DNA of 64,000 bases from CAZTQN01 sp964615765 (GCA_964615765.1 CAZTQN010000022.1:3018-67017); one strand, 5' to 3'. Counted from the first letter of the stretch, positions 38,608 to 46,701 are shown. Notes: generated by a model from the letters alone, not told the origin. Numbers and translations: made by a program.

Positions 38608-39942
38608 ATGCCGAATGCGGCCGATGCTGCGGTGTTTGATCTGCTCCGCCTGACGCTCACGCCCGGGCTTGGGCCGGTGCTGATTGCGCGGGCGCTGAAG
38701 GCGTTTGGCGAGCGGGCGGCGGCCGTGCTCGAGGCGTCGGCGGCGGGGCTGATGCGCGTGGAGGGCATCGGGAAGGAGCGGGCCCGCACCATCGTCGCGG
38801 GCTTCGCGGCGTCGGCGGGCAAGGCGGAAGAAGAACTGCGGCGGGCGAGCGACCTGGGTGTGCGGCTGGTCCCGATCACCAGCGACGCGTACCCCCCACT
38901 GCTCAAGCAGATCGCCGACGCGCCGCCAATCTTGTATGTGCGCGGGGAGATTGATGCGGGCGTGGATCGGTATCCGGTGGGGATCGTCGGCAGCCGCGCG
39001 TGCACGCATTATGGGTTGGAGCAAACGACGCGGTTCGCCGGCGCGCTGGCGCGCGGCGGGCTGACGATCGTCTCGGGAGGGGCCCGCGGGATTGACACGG
39101 CCGCGCATCAAGCCGCGATTACGGCGGGGCGGACGATCGCGGTGCTCGGGTGCGGCCTGGGCGAGTGCTATCCGCCGGACAATCGCGCGTTGTTCGATCG
39201 GATCGTCGCGGAAGGGCGCGGCGCGATCGTGAGCGAGCTGCCGATCCGCACGCCGCCGAGCGCGGAGAACTTTCCCGCGCGCAATCGCATCATCTCCGGG
39301 CTGTCGCTGGGCGTGCTGGTGATCGAGGCGGGGCGGCGGAGCGGGGCGCTGATCACGGCGCGGGTGGCGGCGGAAGATCACGGGCGCGAGGTATTCGCGC
39401 TGCCGTCGCGTGTTGATTCGAGCGCGGCGGAGGGCTCGTTGGATCTGCTCAAGATGGGCGGTGCGCTGATGGTGACGCACCCGGACGATGTGCTGCGGGC
39501 GCTGGAATCGCCGGCGCGGCACGTGCACGGCGGGTCGCACGCGGCGCGGTTTCCTGCGCGAGCCGCGGGGGGTAATGAGGGGTTGTTTGCCGCGAGCGCG
39601 AGTGAGGGCGAGGGCGACGGCGCGGGTGTTGGCGAGCGCGACGGCGACCGCGGCGGCGCGATGAGCGCGGATGATGGTGAGGCGGAATCAACGCAGGCGA
39701 CCACGGCGAACGGTGCGCGGACGGCGGCTGCTGCTCCGACAGCGGCGCGGGGGCCGAGCGTGCGCGACGCGGCACTCAACGCGGCCCAGGCGGCGATCGT
39801 CGCGGCGTTGGACGAGCCGCGCACGCTCGACCAGTTGGTAGCGGCGGCCAACCTGCCGGCGGCGGCGATCCGGGCGGAACTCACCGTGCTGGAGATCCGG
39901 CGACGGATCAAGCGGCATGGGACGCGGTTTGTGCGGGTGTGA
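38608..39942 (+). CDS. dprA: DNA processing protein DprA (Smf)
   Basis: The 444-residue product has an N-terminal SAM/HhH-like region (LLRLTLTPGLGPVLIARALK, MRVEGIGKERARTIVAGF). The DprA Rossmann domain has YPPLLKQIADAPPILYVRG, YPVGIVGSRACTHYGLEQTT, TIVSGGARGIDTAAHQAAI, VLGCGLGECYPPDNRALFDR, FPARNRIISGLSLGVLVIEA, SGALITARVAAEDHGREVFA and a C-terminal winged helix (AALDEPRTLDQLVAAANLPA). DprA loads RecA on incoming ssDNA during transformation. A charged low-complexity linker of about 85 residues separates Rossmann and winged-helix domains. It stands alone; no com genes are adjacent. Confidence 0.95.
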   Translation: MPNAADAAVFDLLRLTLTPGLGPVLIARALKAFGERAAAVLEASAAGLMRVEGIGKERARTIVAGFAASAGKAEEELRRASDLGVRLVPITSDAYPPLLKQIADAPPILYVRGEIDAGVDRYPVGIVGSRACTHYGLEQTTRFAGALARGGLTIVSGGARGIDTAAHQAAITAGRTIAVLGCGLGECYPPDNRALFDRIVAEGRGAIVSELPIRTPPSAENFPARNRIISGLSLGVLVIEAGRRSGALITARVAAEDHGREVFALPSRVDSSAAEGSLDLLKMGGALMVTHPDDVLRALESPARHVHGGSHAARFPARAAGGNEGLFAASASEGEGDGAGVGERDGDRGGAMSADDGEAESTQATTANGARTAAAAPTAARGPSVRDAALNAAQAAIVAALDEPRTLDQLVAAANLPAAAIRAELTVLEIRRRIKRHGTRFVRV

Positions 39943-40020
39943 GGCCGCGTGCTGAGCGTGTCGTTTCGCAGCGTGGAACAGGTCAGCTGCGGGCTTGGCT
40001 GGGGGCTTCGGCGTTGTCGT

Positions 40021-40671
40021 TCAACGCGTGCGAACGGACGTTCCACATTCCGGACAGACTGCGATCGACGATATTGGGTAGTTGCACCGGGAGCATCGCT
40101 TACTCGCACAGCGAACCTGCGACAGGTAGTAGGCAGCCGCGGCTCGAATCAGCAGCCAGCTCACCGCTGCAAGGCACAGGCCCGACGCGACGCGCATCGC
40201 GGACGCTGCCGCGTTCAAGGCGTGGTAGTGGACCGCGGTGACCTCGGGAATGACATGGAAGCGCGTCACCCCGGCACATGCTCGGACGGCGAGGAGGAGC
40301 GTCTCGTCAGTAAACCGAGGTTCGGCAGGCTCCGCGCGCGTGCGCTCTGACATCCCGACGTGCAGTCTGAACACAGTGACGGAATCTGTGGACACAAGGG
40401 GGCGAAGCTTCAGATCGCGCGCGATGGCTGGCCATTCTTCTCGAAAAGGCTCGATCTGCACGTAGTCGACGACGTCGCCACTCAGCGCGGCCTCGCCCGA
40501 GGGTACTGGCTCGCACGAGAGCGGCCCGCCGGGGCTTGCCTGAACGACTGCAAAGACACGTGGGGACTGCTGCGTCAGGGCGCGGCGATCGTCGGGAATC
40601 ATGACCGACGCCGCGAGCAGCACGCCCGCGGCGCCGATCAGCAACACCGCTTTCGCACGGCTGGAGCCCAT
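40021..40671 (-). CDS. Hypothetical membrane protein with C-terminal zinc ribbon
   Basis: The 216-residue product starts at ATG 40671 (a TTG lies two codons upstream). It has an N-terminal membrane helix (AVLLIGAAGVLLAASVMIP), a soluble part of about 130 residues, and a second hydrophobic segment (VASGLCLAAVSWLLIRAAAA). It ends in a Cys4 zinc ribbon, CASKRCSRCNYPISSIAVCP followed by ECG. Planctomycetes encode many such membrane proteins with a terminal CxxC...CPECG ribbon. No function can be assigned. It converges on dprA and is followed to the right by a gene-poor stretch. Confidence 0.7.
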   Translation of the reverse strand: MGSSRAKAVLLIGAAGVLLAASVMIPDDRRALTQQSPRVFAVVQASPGGPLSCEPVPSGEAALSGDVVDYVQIEPFREEWPAIARDLKLRPLVSTDSVTVFRLHVGMSERTRAEPAEPRFTDETLLLAVRACAGVTRFHVIPEVTAVHYHALNAAASAMRVASGLCLAAVSWLLIRAAAAYYLSQVRCASKRCSRCNYPISSIAVCPECGTSVRTR

Positions 40672-41764
40672 GGACAAGTGTTACGATAAACGCTGTTGAC
40701 CGCTACGGGCACGAGGCCATCAGTGCTCGCCGCGTCCGAACGCCGAGCTTGGGCCCGCTTCGAACCTGTCCACCTTCCTCGCATGTTCAAGTCGAGCGCT
40801 ACTCCACGCAGGCGGACATACCGGTGTACCAAGCGGGAACAGGGCTACGGCAAACAGCGGCACCAAGAACAGGCGTGCTCGAAGAGCTCACAGTGATGAT
40901 GCACGGAACATCTATGTGCTCCGGTTGCCGTGGCGCACACCGCTTCGTATGCGGACCCGGTCGTTCGGAGACGCGGCCCGGTGGAGCGTAAGCCGCCCAG
41001 AACACCGCGCCCCGGCAAGCGCCCAAAGCCGCGGCGGGGGCGGCAAGCGCTGGGCCGCTGTGCTTCAGGCAGAACGTCGGAATGAGCGACGACGGGCGGA
41101 TAGGCGACCGTGACGAGGCCGAACGCGCGCCCGAAGAACCGCCGCCCGCCCCAGGACTTGAAATTCTGCCCCCCATTGGCACGGGGCTCGGTTCGCCGAG
41201 GGAGACGCGCAGGTTTTGCCTCACTGGGTGACCGAGTTGTTCGGGGTCTGATGGAAAAATCCGAACAAAAACTGTTCAGATAGCTTGCGAGACGGTCGAT
41301 GATCGGCTATCGTTTACCGTACAGATCGGACTGGGTGAAAGTCGCATGGATTCCACCCCTCGTCCGATCAACCTTGCGGGCCGCGTAGGCCCAACCTGTC
41401 GTGGCTCGGCAGGTGGACCGGCTGGTCCAATCCCCAATGGGTGGAACCCGACCGACCCTGATCTCCCACGCGGATCGACCCGAGTGCGTGCGTGCTGGCT
41501 TGAAGAGGTACGAGCTTCGAGGGGCACCCGCTTCACGAAGCACCAGCTTTAGGAAGCAGCACCACGCGGGCGGGCTGATCGCCGGAGGCTTCACGGATGG
41601 CGGCAGGACGGACAAGTTCAGCAGCGCGAGGCGGGCACGACGCCCACGGCGCGCGTGGCTTTGGCGACCGGGACACCGGTCGCGGGACACGCGAGGCACG
41701 CCGGGGGGTGGTCGCCGGGCGCGGTGCTGGACATGAGACCGATCGTGCCGACGAGGGTGCACCC
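40672..41764. other. Gene-poor region upstream of the lexA unit
   Basis: About 1.1 kb holds only short overlapping frames in both directions (largest a 141-codon minus frame at 40799-41224 and a 68-codon + frame at 41346-41552). Neither has consistent codon bias or family motifs. Operator-like and promoter-like sequences are at 41238-41313. No structured RNA was recognised. Confidence 0.5.
41238..41313 (+). promoter_or_regulatory. GTTC/GAAC operator cluster with a promoter, candidate SOS control region
   Basis: TGTTCGG (41238-41244) is mirrored by CCGAACA (41261-41267), and GAAC-N7-GTTC occupies 41263-41277. Directly after lies TTGCGA (41285-41290), a 17-bp spacer and TATCGT (41308-41313). 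GAAC/GTTC half-sites are used by several bacterial LexA proteins, and lexA lies about 1.4 kb downstream on the same strand. The link to LexA is inference. Confidence 0.4.
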
Positions 41765-42883
41765 ATGCGGCTGTTGAACATCGCGTCGTTCCGTTCTGTG
41801 TTCTCTGGGCGGGCTGCGGGCTCGGATGCGTCGGCGCGGCGGTGGGGCGCGGATGTTGATCGAAGTGATGCCGACGCCGCGGCGGGCGAGAAGGCGGGGC
41901 TTGGCGGCCTTCCTTCGGCCCACCTCGGCGGGCGGTGGGCGGCGGAGCGGCGCTCCGGAATCGGGCGTGCGGAAGTTGGGCGTGCGGGCGGCGGCTTCGG
42001 CGGCGGCGATGATGACTCGGCGCTCCTCCGCCTTGGGCCCGGCGGCGACTATGTCCGCGAAGTGCGGGCCGACGCACGCGGGCGGCTGGATGACGGTCTT
42101 GCTCATGATGGTCTGGTTGATGACGGTCTTATGCAGGATGGGTTGGACGGGGTTGAGGACGCGCGTGCGTTCGGCGCCGATGCGTTGAGTGTGGACGTGG
42201 CGGGGCAATCGGCGGGGCGGCCGCGGGGCGCGGCGGGGGCGGAGATCGAGGCCAAGCCGGGCCAGGCGACCGACGCGGACGCGCGGCGTGTGTCGCGGCT
42301 GACGCTGGCGGCGGGCACGCTGCTGGCGGCCCAGTGCGTGCTCGATGAGCAAGCGCAGGTGCTGCGGCGCATCGGCGGGGCCGGGCGCGCGGTCGCGGCG
42401 GCCAGTGTCGCGAGCGCCGAATTGCACGGGGCCGCATTCGGCGACCGGAGCAGCGCCGGGCACGGGCGGCTGGGGCTGCCGGGCGGCGGGGTCATCTCCG
42501 TTCGGCCCGTGCGCTTGGTCAATGTCGCCGGTGGGGATGCGGGTGGATCGGGTGCGGTGAGTGGGTCGGGCGGGGTGAGTGGGGTGAGTGGGGTGAGTGG
42601 GGTGAGTGGGGTCGGGGCTGAATCACGAGGGTTGGAGTCGAGCACACTCGCGGGGTCGATCGAACTGGAGGGTTGGTCTGATGAACCTGACGCCCAAGCA
42701 ACTGCGTATTCTGCAACTGATCCGAGACTGCCGCGTGCGGCATGGCTATTCGCCGACGATGCAGGAGCTCGCCGATCAGATCGGCGTCAGCAAGGTCACG
42801 GTGTTCGAGCACGTCGAGGCGCTCATCAAAAAGGGCGCGCTCACCCGCGATCCCAACAAAGCTCGCTCTTTGTCGATCGCTGA
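41765..42883 (+). CDS. Doubtful hypothetical protein overlapping lexA
   Basis: The open frame starts at an ATG with GAGG seven bases upstream. It begins MRLLNIASFRSVFSGRAAGS and holds a helical stretch VSRLTLAAGTLLAAQCVLDE with AQVLRRIGGAGRAVAAASVA, and a repetitive GLAHDGLVDDGLMQDGLDG. After a 9-bp DNA repeat giving VSGVSGVSGVSG (42547-42612) it runs on across the first 203 bp of lexA. If real, it probably ended within or just after the repeat before an indel. GC3 is high, which supports coding; no family was recognised. Confidence 0.35.
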   Translation: MRLLNIASFRSVFSGRAAGSDASARRWGADVDRSDADAAAGEKAGLGGLPSAHLGGRWAAERRSGIGRAEVGRAGGGFGGGDDDSALLRLGPGGDYVREVRADARGRLDDGLAHDGLVDDGLMQDGLDGVEDARAFGADALSVDVAGQSAGRPRGAAGAEIEAKPGQATDADARRVSRLTLAAGTLLAAQCVLDEQAQVLRRIGGAGRAVAAASVASAELHGAAFGDRSSAGHGRLGLPGGGVISVRPVRLVNVAGGDAGGSGAVSGSGGVSGVSGVSGVSGVGAESRGLESSTLAGSIELEGWSDEPDAQATAYSATDPRLPRAAWLFADDAGARRSDRRQQGHGVRARRGAHQKGRAHPRSQQSSLFVDR

Positions 42884-43295
42884 CGGGATCATCGTCCCGG
42901 ACGAAGGGCGGCCGTACCGCTTCCCGCTGGTGGGCAAGATCGCCGCGGGCTACCCGATCGAGAAGGTCGCGGACCACGACGAGCTGGACCTGCTGGACAT
43001 CGTCGGCCCGCGTCCGGGGCGGAACGGCGCGATCTTCGCGCTGCGTGTGCAGGGCGACTCGATGCGCGACGAGGGGATTCTGGAAGGCGACTACATCCTG
43101 GTCGAGCGGACCGACACCGCCGCCAACGGCGACCGCGTCGTGGCCCTGCTCGCCAACGGCGAGACGACGCTGAAGACGTATTTCCGCGAGGCCGACCGCA
43201 TCCGCCTGCAGCCGGCGAACCCGGAGTTTCAGCCGATCTATGTGAAGGACTGCCGCATCCAGGGGATCGTGCGGAGTGTGCTGAGGAAGTATTGA
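42681..43295 (+). CDS. lexA: SOS repressor LexA
   Basis: The 204-residue product starts at ATG 42681 with GGAGG nine bases upstream. The winged-helix N-terminus is LTPKQLRILQLIRDCRVRHG followed by YSPTMQELADQIGVSKVTVF (recognition helix). The linker self-cleavage site Ala-Gly lies in VGKIAAGYPI. The S24 peptidase domain has VQGDSMRDEGILEGDYILVE (catalytic Ser) and LANGETTLKTYFRE (catalytic Lys). It represses the DNA-damage regulon and autocleaves on RecA filaments. An operator-like cluster sits far upstream (41238). The doubtful ORF at 41765 overlaps its 5' end in another frame. Confidence 0.95.
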   Translation: MNLTPKQLRILQLIRDCRVRHGYSPTMQELADQIGVSKVTVFEHVEALIKKGALTRDPNKARSLSIADGIIVPDEGRPYRFPLVGKIAAGYPIEKVADHDELDLLDIVGPRPGRNGAIFALRVQGDSMRDEGILEGDYILVERTDTAANGDRVVALLANGETTLKTYFREADRIRLQPANPEFQPIYVKDCRIQGIVRSVLRKY

Positions 43296-43378
43296 GGGAA
43301 GAGGCGAAGAGGCGAAGTGGCGAAGTGGCGAAGTGGCGAAGTGGCGGAGTGGCAGAGTGGCAGAGTGGCAGAGTGGCG
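43296..43378. repeat. GTGGCGAA array after the lexA stop
   Basis: Beginning six bases after the stop: GAAGAGGCGAAGAGGCGAAG, then GTGGCGAAGTGGCGAAGTGG and GTGGCAGAGTGGCAGA units. Confidence 0.9.
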
Positions 43379-43473
43379 GTGAGTGTCGAGGGGTTTGGGC
43401 GGGGGTCGTTGATTGGTGGTTGCGCTGGGGTGGGGGTGGTTGAGTTGGATGTTGGGTGAGGCGGAGGAGTCGT

Positions 43474-43492
43474 CACGCCGCGTAGCGGCGTG
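43474..43492. terminator. Hairpin CACGCCGC-GTA-GCGGCGTG
   Basis: Perfect 8-bp arms with a three-base loop, followed by CCACCCTTTTGC; it may terminate the lexA transcript or be another mini-hairpin element. Confidence 0.45.
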
Positions 43493-43509
43493 CCACCCTT
43501 TTGCGCGAA

Positions 43510-43610
43510 CCCCGTCTCTGCGTCTCCGCGTCTCCGCGTCTCCGGGTCTCCGCGTCACCGCATCACCGCGTCACCGCGTCACCCCCTCACCGCATCCCCC
43601 CCGCCCCCCC
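43510..43610. repeat. GTCTCCGC / CACCGCGT array before the Cld-like gene
   Basis: CGTCTCCGCGTCTCCGCGTC (43520-43550) changes to CACCGCATCACCGCGTCACC (43556-43590), the pyrimidine-rich complement of the GGAGACGC and GGTGACGC arrays found after stops. Confidence 0.9.
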
Positions 43611-43700
43611 GCCCTCCCTCCCGGCCGCTCGGAAATCCGCACTTCGCCGAGCGCGGTTGCTCCGCGCCCGGCATCTCAGGCTCACCAAAGGAGCCCGGGC

Positions 43701-44279
43701 ATGTTCACGGTGTTTTCGATTGATGGTGAGCGGCGTGATGAACCTCGGCCGGAGGGTGGCGGCGATGCGAGCGTGTGGCGGGTGGAGGCCGTGCGGGCGG
43801 TGCGGGGGGATGGGTTGCCGTCGGGGGCGTCGCTGCGTGTGACGAATGCGGCGGAGATGCCGATGCGCGGGACGCCGTGGCCGCTGGTGGGCGTGGCCAG
43901 CAACGGGCGATACACGCAGGCGGCGGAGAAGGCGGTGCTGGACGCGCGGCAGGCCGGGCTTGGGCGCGCGGAAGCCACATGCGGCGTGCTGATCCCGATC
44001 CGCAAGAACGCGGCGTGGTGGGCGCTCACGCAAGACACGCGGCGGGCGATCTTTGAAGAGCAGTCACACCACATCGCCGGCACGCTGCACGCGCTGCCGG
44101 CGGTGGCGCGGAAGTTATATCACAGCCGCGATCTCGGCGAGCCGTTCGACTTTCTGACCTGGTTCGAGTTCGCGCCGGAACATCGTCCGGTGTTCGACGA
44201 GACGCTCGCGTTCCTGCGGGCCAGCCGCGAGTGGTTGTTTGTTGAGCGGGAAGTTGAGGTGTGGTTGCGGCGGGCCTGA
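43701..44279 (+). CDS. Chlorite dismutase / HemQ-like family protein
   Basis: The 192-residue product starts at ATG 43701 with AAGGAG seven bases upstream. The C-terminal half has the Cld-family progression RRAIFEEQSHHIAGTLHALP, AVARKLYHSRDLGEPFDFLT, WFEFAPEHRPVFDETLAFLR and EWLFVEREVEVWL. The N-terminal half has LIPIRKNAAWWALTQDTRR. Family members bind heme or coproheme and act in heme synthesis or chlorite/peroxide chemistry; the short length resembles the dimeric or non-heme-binding branches. A histidine for heme binding is plausible in YHSRD or EEQSHH. Activity is uncertain. Single gene between two repeat arrays. Confidence 0.6.
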   Translation: MFTVFSIDGERRDEPRPEGGGDASVWRVEAVRAVRGDGLPSGASLRVTNAAEMPMRGTPWPLVGVASNGRYTQAAEKAVLDARQAGLGRAEATCGVLIPIRKNAAWWALTQDTRRAIFEEQSHHIAGTLHALPAVARKLYHSRDLGEPFDFLTWFEFAPEHRPVFDETLAFLRASREWLFVEREVEVWLRRA

Positions 44280-44450
44280 TGAGGAGGGAAAGCGGAAGTG
44301 GCGGAGTGGCGGAGTGGCGAAGTGGTGAAGTGGTGACGTAGGGAGTCGTCAAGAGGTGATTGGTCGGGGCTGGGTTTTGCTCCGTCACCCCGTCACCCCG
44401 TCACGGCGTCACCGCGTCAGCCAATCTCCGCGTCTCCGCGTCTCCTTGGT
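44280..44450. repeat. Composite arrays after the Cld-like stop
   Basis: GTGGCGGAGTGGCGGAGTGG and GTGGTGAAGTGGTGA (44293-44338) come first. Then CCGTCACCCCGTCACCCCGT, CACGGCGTCACCGCG (44384-44418) and CTCCGCGTCTCCGCGTCTCC (44425-44444). Purine-rich on the gene side, pyrimidine-rich toward the next gene. Confidence 0.9.
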
Positions 44451-44533
44451 TGGCGACTTTTTTCCCGCGTTCGGCGCAGGCGGCCGGCGCTTGATGCGTA
44501 TTCAACACGGCGGAGAGAGCCCGGAGGTGTGCG

Positions 44534-45760
44534 ATGGGCTGGTCTCCACGTGGGTTCGTTTGGGGAATGTTGGCGCGGGCGCTCGGTCGGGGTGCGGCGG
44601 GTCCTGTTGCGGGCGGCGTGCGGGCGTGCGTGTGCGCGGGGCTGGGTGTGGTTGGCGTGGCGCCCGCCGGGGCGTGGGCCGACATCGACCCCAACTCCGG
44701 CATCGACTTTGTCACCATCACGCATCCGAACAATGCGCCGTGGGCGGGGACGAGTCCGCCGACGCCGGGGGATCGGGCTGTCGGCCGCGGGTCGGTGGGG
44801 TATGAGTACCGCATCGGGCGGTTTGAGGTGACGACGAAGCAGTGGGTGGAGTTTTTCAACGCGGCGTACGACCGGCCGGATGCGGGCAGTGCGCCGCTGC
44901 CGTTCTTGCTCCCGCCGCAGACGTGGGGGGCGGTAGAGACCGCGCCGATCAACGGCGGGACGCGGCGGTGGCGCGTGCCCGCGGGGCGCGAGATGAACGC
45001 CGTCGGCGACATCGGGTGGCGCATGGCCGCGATGTACTGCAACTGGCTGCACAACAACAAGTCGGGCCAGCGGGCGGCGTTCTTATCCGGCGCGTACAAC
45101 GTGAGCACGTTCAGCGGCTCGGCGGCGTTCACCGATCAGGCGACGCGTTCGCCCGGCGCGCGGTACTGGATCCCGAGTTGGGACGAGTGGCTGAAAGCCG
45201 CGCATTATGACCCGAACAAGAACGGGCCGGGGCAGGAAGGCTGGTGGCTGTACTCGACAACGAGCGACACGGCCCCAGTCCCCGGGCCGCCGGGGCAGCG
45301 CGTGCGCCTGCTGCCGAACTTCGACGTGGTCGCCGACCCCAACGGCGTGCTGGCGCAGGCGAACGCGGGGGGCTGGCGCGACGTGTTCCCCGGCGTCTCG
45401 TTCGCCGACATCCCGCTGGGCGCGTACGCCGTCACCAGCCCGTGGGGGTTGTATGACGTCGCGGGGGCGACGGCGGAGTGGACGGAGGAGATTCTCACGC
45501 TGCCCGAAGGCGTGCGGTACCGAGTCTTTGACGGTAGTTGGTGGCTCGACGGAAGCGTTGGCTCAGACGCGATCCCCTTTCGGGGAGGCGCAGAGTTCCC
45601 AAACGTATTCACATTCGACCTGGGGTTCAGGATCGCGAGTGCGGTTCCGGGTCCATGGTCCAGTCCGCTCCTTGTGTTTGCGGGAGCATGTGCCGCGTCT
45701 CGGCGGCGAAGTAGTCCCGCATGCCAAGGATCTTCTTGTCAATGCTCATCTGCACGCTGA
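44534..45760 (+). CDS. Secreted SUMF1/formylglycine-generating-like protein with PEP-CTERM-like tail
   Basis: The 408-residue product starts at ATG 44534 after GGAGG. A long signal region is followed by an FGE-sulfatase (SUMF1) domain: YEYRIGRFEVTTKQWVEFFN, NAVGDIGWRMAAMYCNWLHN, ARYWIPSWDEWLKAAHYDPN, GLYDVAGATAEWTEEIL, FDGSWWLDGS. SUMF1-like exported proteins with PEP-CTERM tails are common in planctomycetes and usually lack the two active-site cysteines; none is seen in the expected place here, so it is probably binding or structural. The tail VPGPWSSPLLVFAGACAASR followed by RR is extended by 16 extra residues and overlaps the next gene by 40 bp. Confidence 0.82.
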   Translation: MGWSPRGFVWGMLARALGRGAAGPVAGGVRACVCAGLGVVGVAPAGAWADIDPNSGIDFVTITHPNNAPWAGTSPPTPGDRAVGRGSVGYEYRIGRFEVTTKQWVEFFNAAYDRPDAGSAPLPFLLPPQTWGAVETAPINGGTRRWRVPAGREMNAVGDIGWRMAAMYCNWLHNNKSGQRAAFLSGAYNVSTFSGSAAFTDQATRSPGARYWIPSWDEWLKAAHYDPNKNGPGQEGWWLYSTTSDTAPVPGPPGQRVRLLPNFDVVADPNGVLAQANAGGWRDVFPGVSFADIPLGAYAVTSPWGLYDVAGATAEWTEEILTLPEGVRYRVFDGSWWLDGSVGSDAIPFRGGAEFPNVFTFDLGFRIASAVPGPWSSPLLVFAGACAASRRRSSPACQGSSCQCSSAR

Positions 45761-46347
45761 TGTGCACAAGCTCTCTTGGGCAGGTCGTCGCCAAGTTCGA
45801 GCAACAGCAGCCCGTGCCCGCCGATGCCAACGGCGACATCACGATCAACGTGGGCACGGTGGTCACGGACGTGCTTCTTCGCGTATACGACCAAAGCAGC
45901 AACTCGACCACGGCGCCCAGTGCAAGCCTGCGCTCGTTGACCATCCAAGGGACGGTGGGTACTGGAGGACGACTTCGCGTACTCATCGCGAACAGTGCGA
46001 TCACTGAGTTTCCTGCGATCACAGCAGCGCGCGATCCGCTTGCGTCCGGCATCGTCACCCTCGGCACGATCGACAGCAACGGCGTGGAGTCGGGCGGGAT
46101 CTCGATCCCCGACGCGGGGCTGCGGAACGCCACGGTGCTCGCGCTCTCGGCGTCCGGCAACCTCTACGGCACGATCGACGTCGGCCGCGTCTTCCGCGTG
46201 CAGGCGACGAACCCCCAGCAGAACAACCTCATCGCGGCGGACATCACCGCGCACGCACCCGACGCTCCGTCCACTCCGGGCGTCGAACCGACCCTCGGCG
46301 AACTGTCCATCGGCGTGATCACGACCACCGACGGAATCACCCGCTGA
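45721..46347 (+). CDS. Secreted protein of unknown function
   Basis: The 208-residue product has signal peptide MPRIFLSMLICTLMCTSSLG and a mature part of beta-rich, Ser/Thr/Ala-rich repeats (ITINVGTVVTDVLLRVYDQS, LRSLTIQGTVGTGGRLRVLI, SGIVTLGTIDSNGVESGG, LYGTIDVGRVFRVQATNPQQ). It is of beta-helix-like character and ends without a sorting tail. It starts inside the 3' end of the SUMF1-like gene, in another frame, and ends before a terminator hairpin. The next downstream sequence is a dockerin remnant, so the missing C-terminus may have been lost by rearrangement. Family not recognised. Confidence 0.65.
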   Translation: MPRIFLSMLICTLMCTSSLGQVVAKFEQQQPVPADANGDITINVGTVVTDVLLRVYDQSSNSTTAPSASLRSLTIQGTVGTGGRLRVLIANSAITEFPAITAARDPLASGIVTLGTIDSNGVESGGISIPDAGLRNATVLALSASGNLYGTIDVGRVFRVQATNPQQNNLIAADITAHAPDAPSTPGVEPTLGELSIGVITTTDGITR

Positions 46348-46411
46348 CGCGGGTCGGCGGGTTCGAGCGAGCGGTGGGGGCCCTCCCGTGGTCCGTGGAG
46401 AGGCTGAAGAA

Positions 46412-46436
46412 CCGCGGTCCTGGGGGACCGCGGCTT
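46412..46436 (+). terminator. Terminator-like hairpin
   Basis: CCGCGGTCC (46412-46420) and GGACCGCGG (46425-46433) form a perfect 9-bp stem with a four-base loop, followed by CTTTGG. It lies 65 bp after the stop of the 45721 gene. Confidence 0.55.
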
Positions 46437-46446
46437 TGGGGGCGGA

Positions 46447-46701
46447 GTGGGGTTGATCCGCTTTGCGAGGAAGTCAATCGCACGCACGATGCGTGCGGTT
46501 TCGCGCGGGATCACGCTGAGCGTGCCGGTCGTGCTCGCCGTCACGCAGCCGTGCCGCGCGGACTTCGACCAGAGCGGGGCGGTGGGCGTGCAGGACATCT
46601 TTGAGTTTGTGGCGGCGTTCTTTGCGGGATGCCCGAAGAGCCCCCCGCCATCTGCACCGGCACGTGATAGCCGCGGCACCGATCCGGCGGATGACTCATG
46701 A
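46447..46701 (+). pseudogene. Remnant of a dockerin-tailed gene
   Basis: The frame encodes VVLAVTQPCRADFDQSGAVG followed by VQDIFEFVAAFFAGCP, the exact C-terminal module of the 11705 and 46698 proteins, but only about 30 unrelated codons precede it. There is no stop after the final Pro; the frame runs on with KSPPPSAP to a TGA at 46699-46701, where the next gene's ATG sits. It appears to be the 3' end of a deleted paralogue. It could still be translated as a small chimera, but no ribosome site was seen. Confidence 0.7.

Noticed and set aside
40799..41224. 141-codon minus-strand frame
   Set aside because: No family motif, mixed codon bias and no ribosome site; it could be a small gene but evidence is too weak to list.
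41346..41552. 68-codon + frame just after the promoter-like sequence
   Set aside because: Position after the promoter is attractive, but the codon use is mixed and no conserved pattern is visible.
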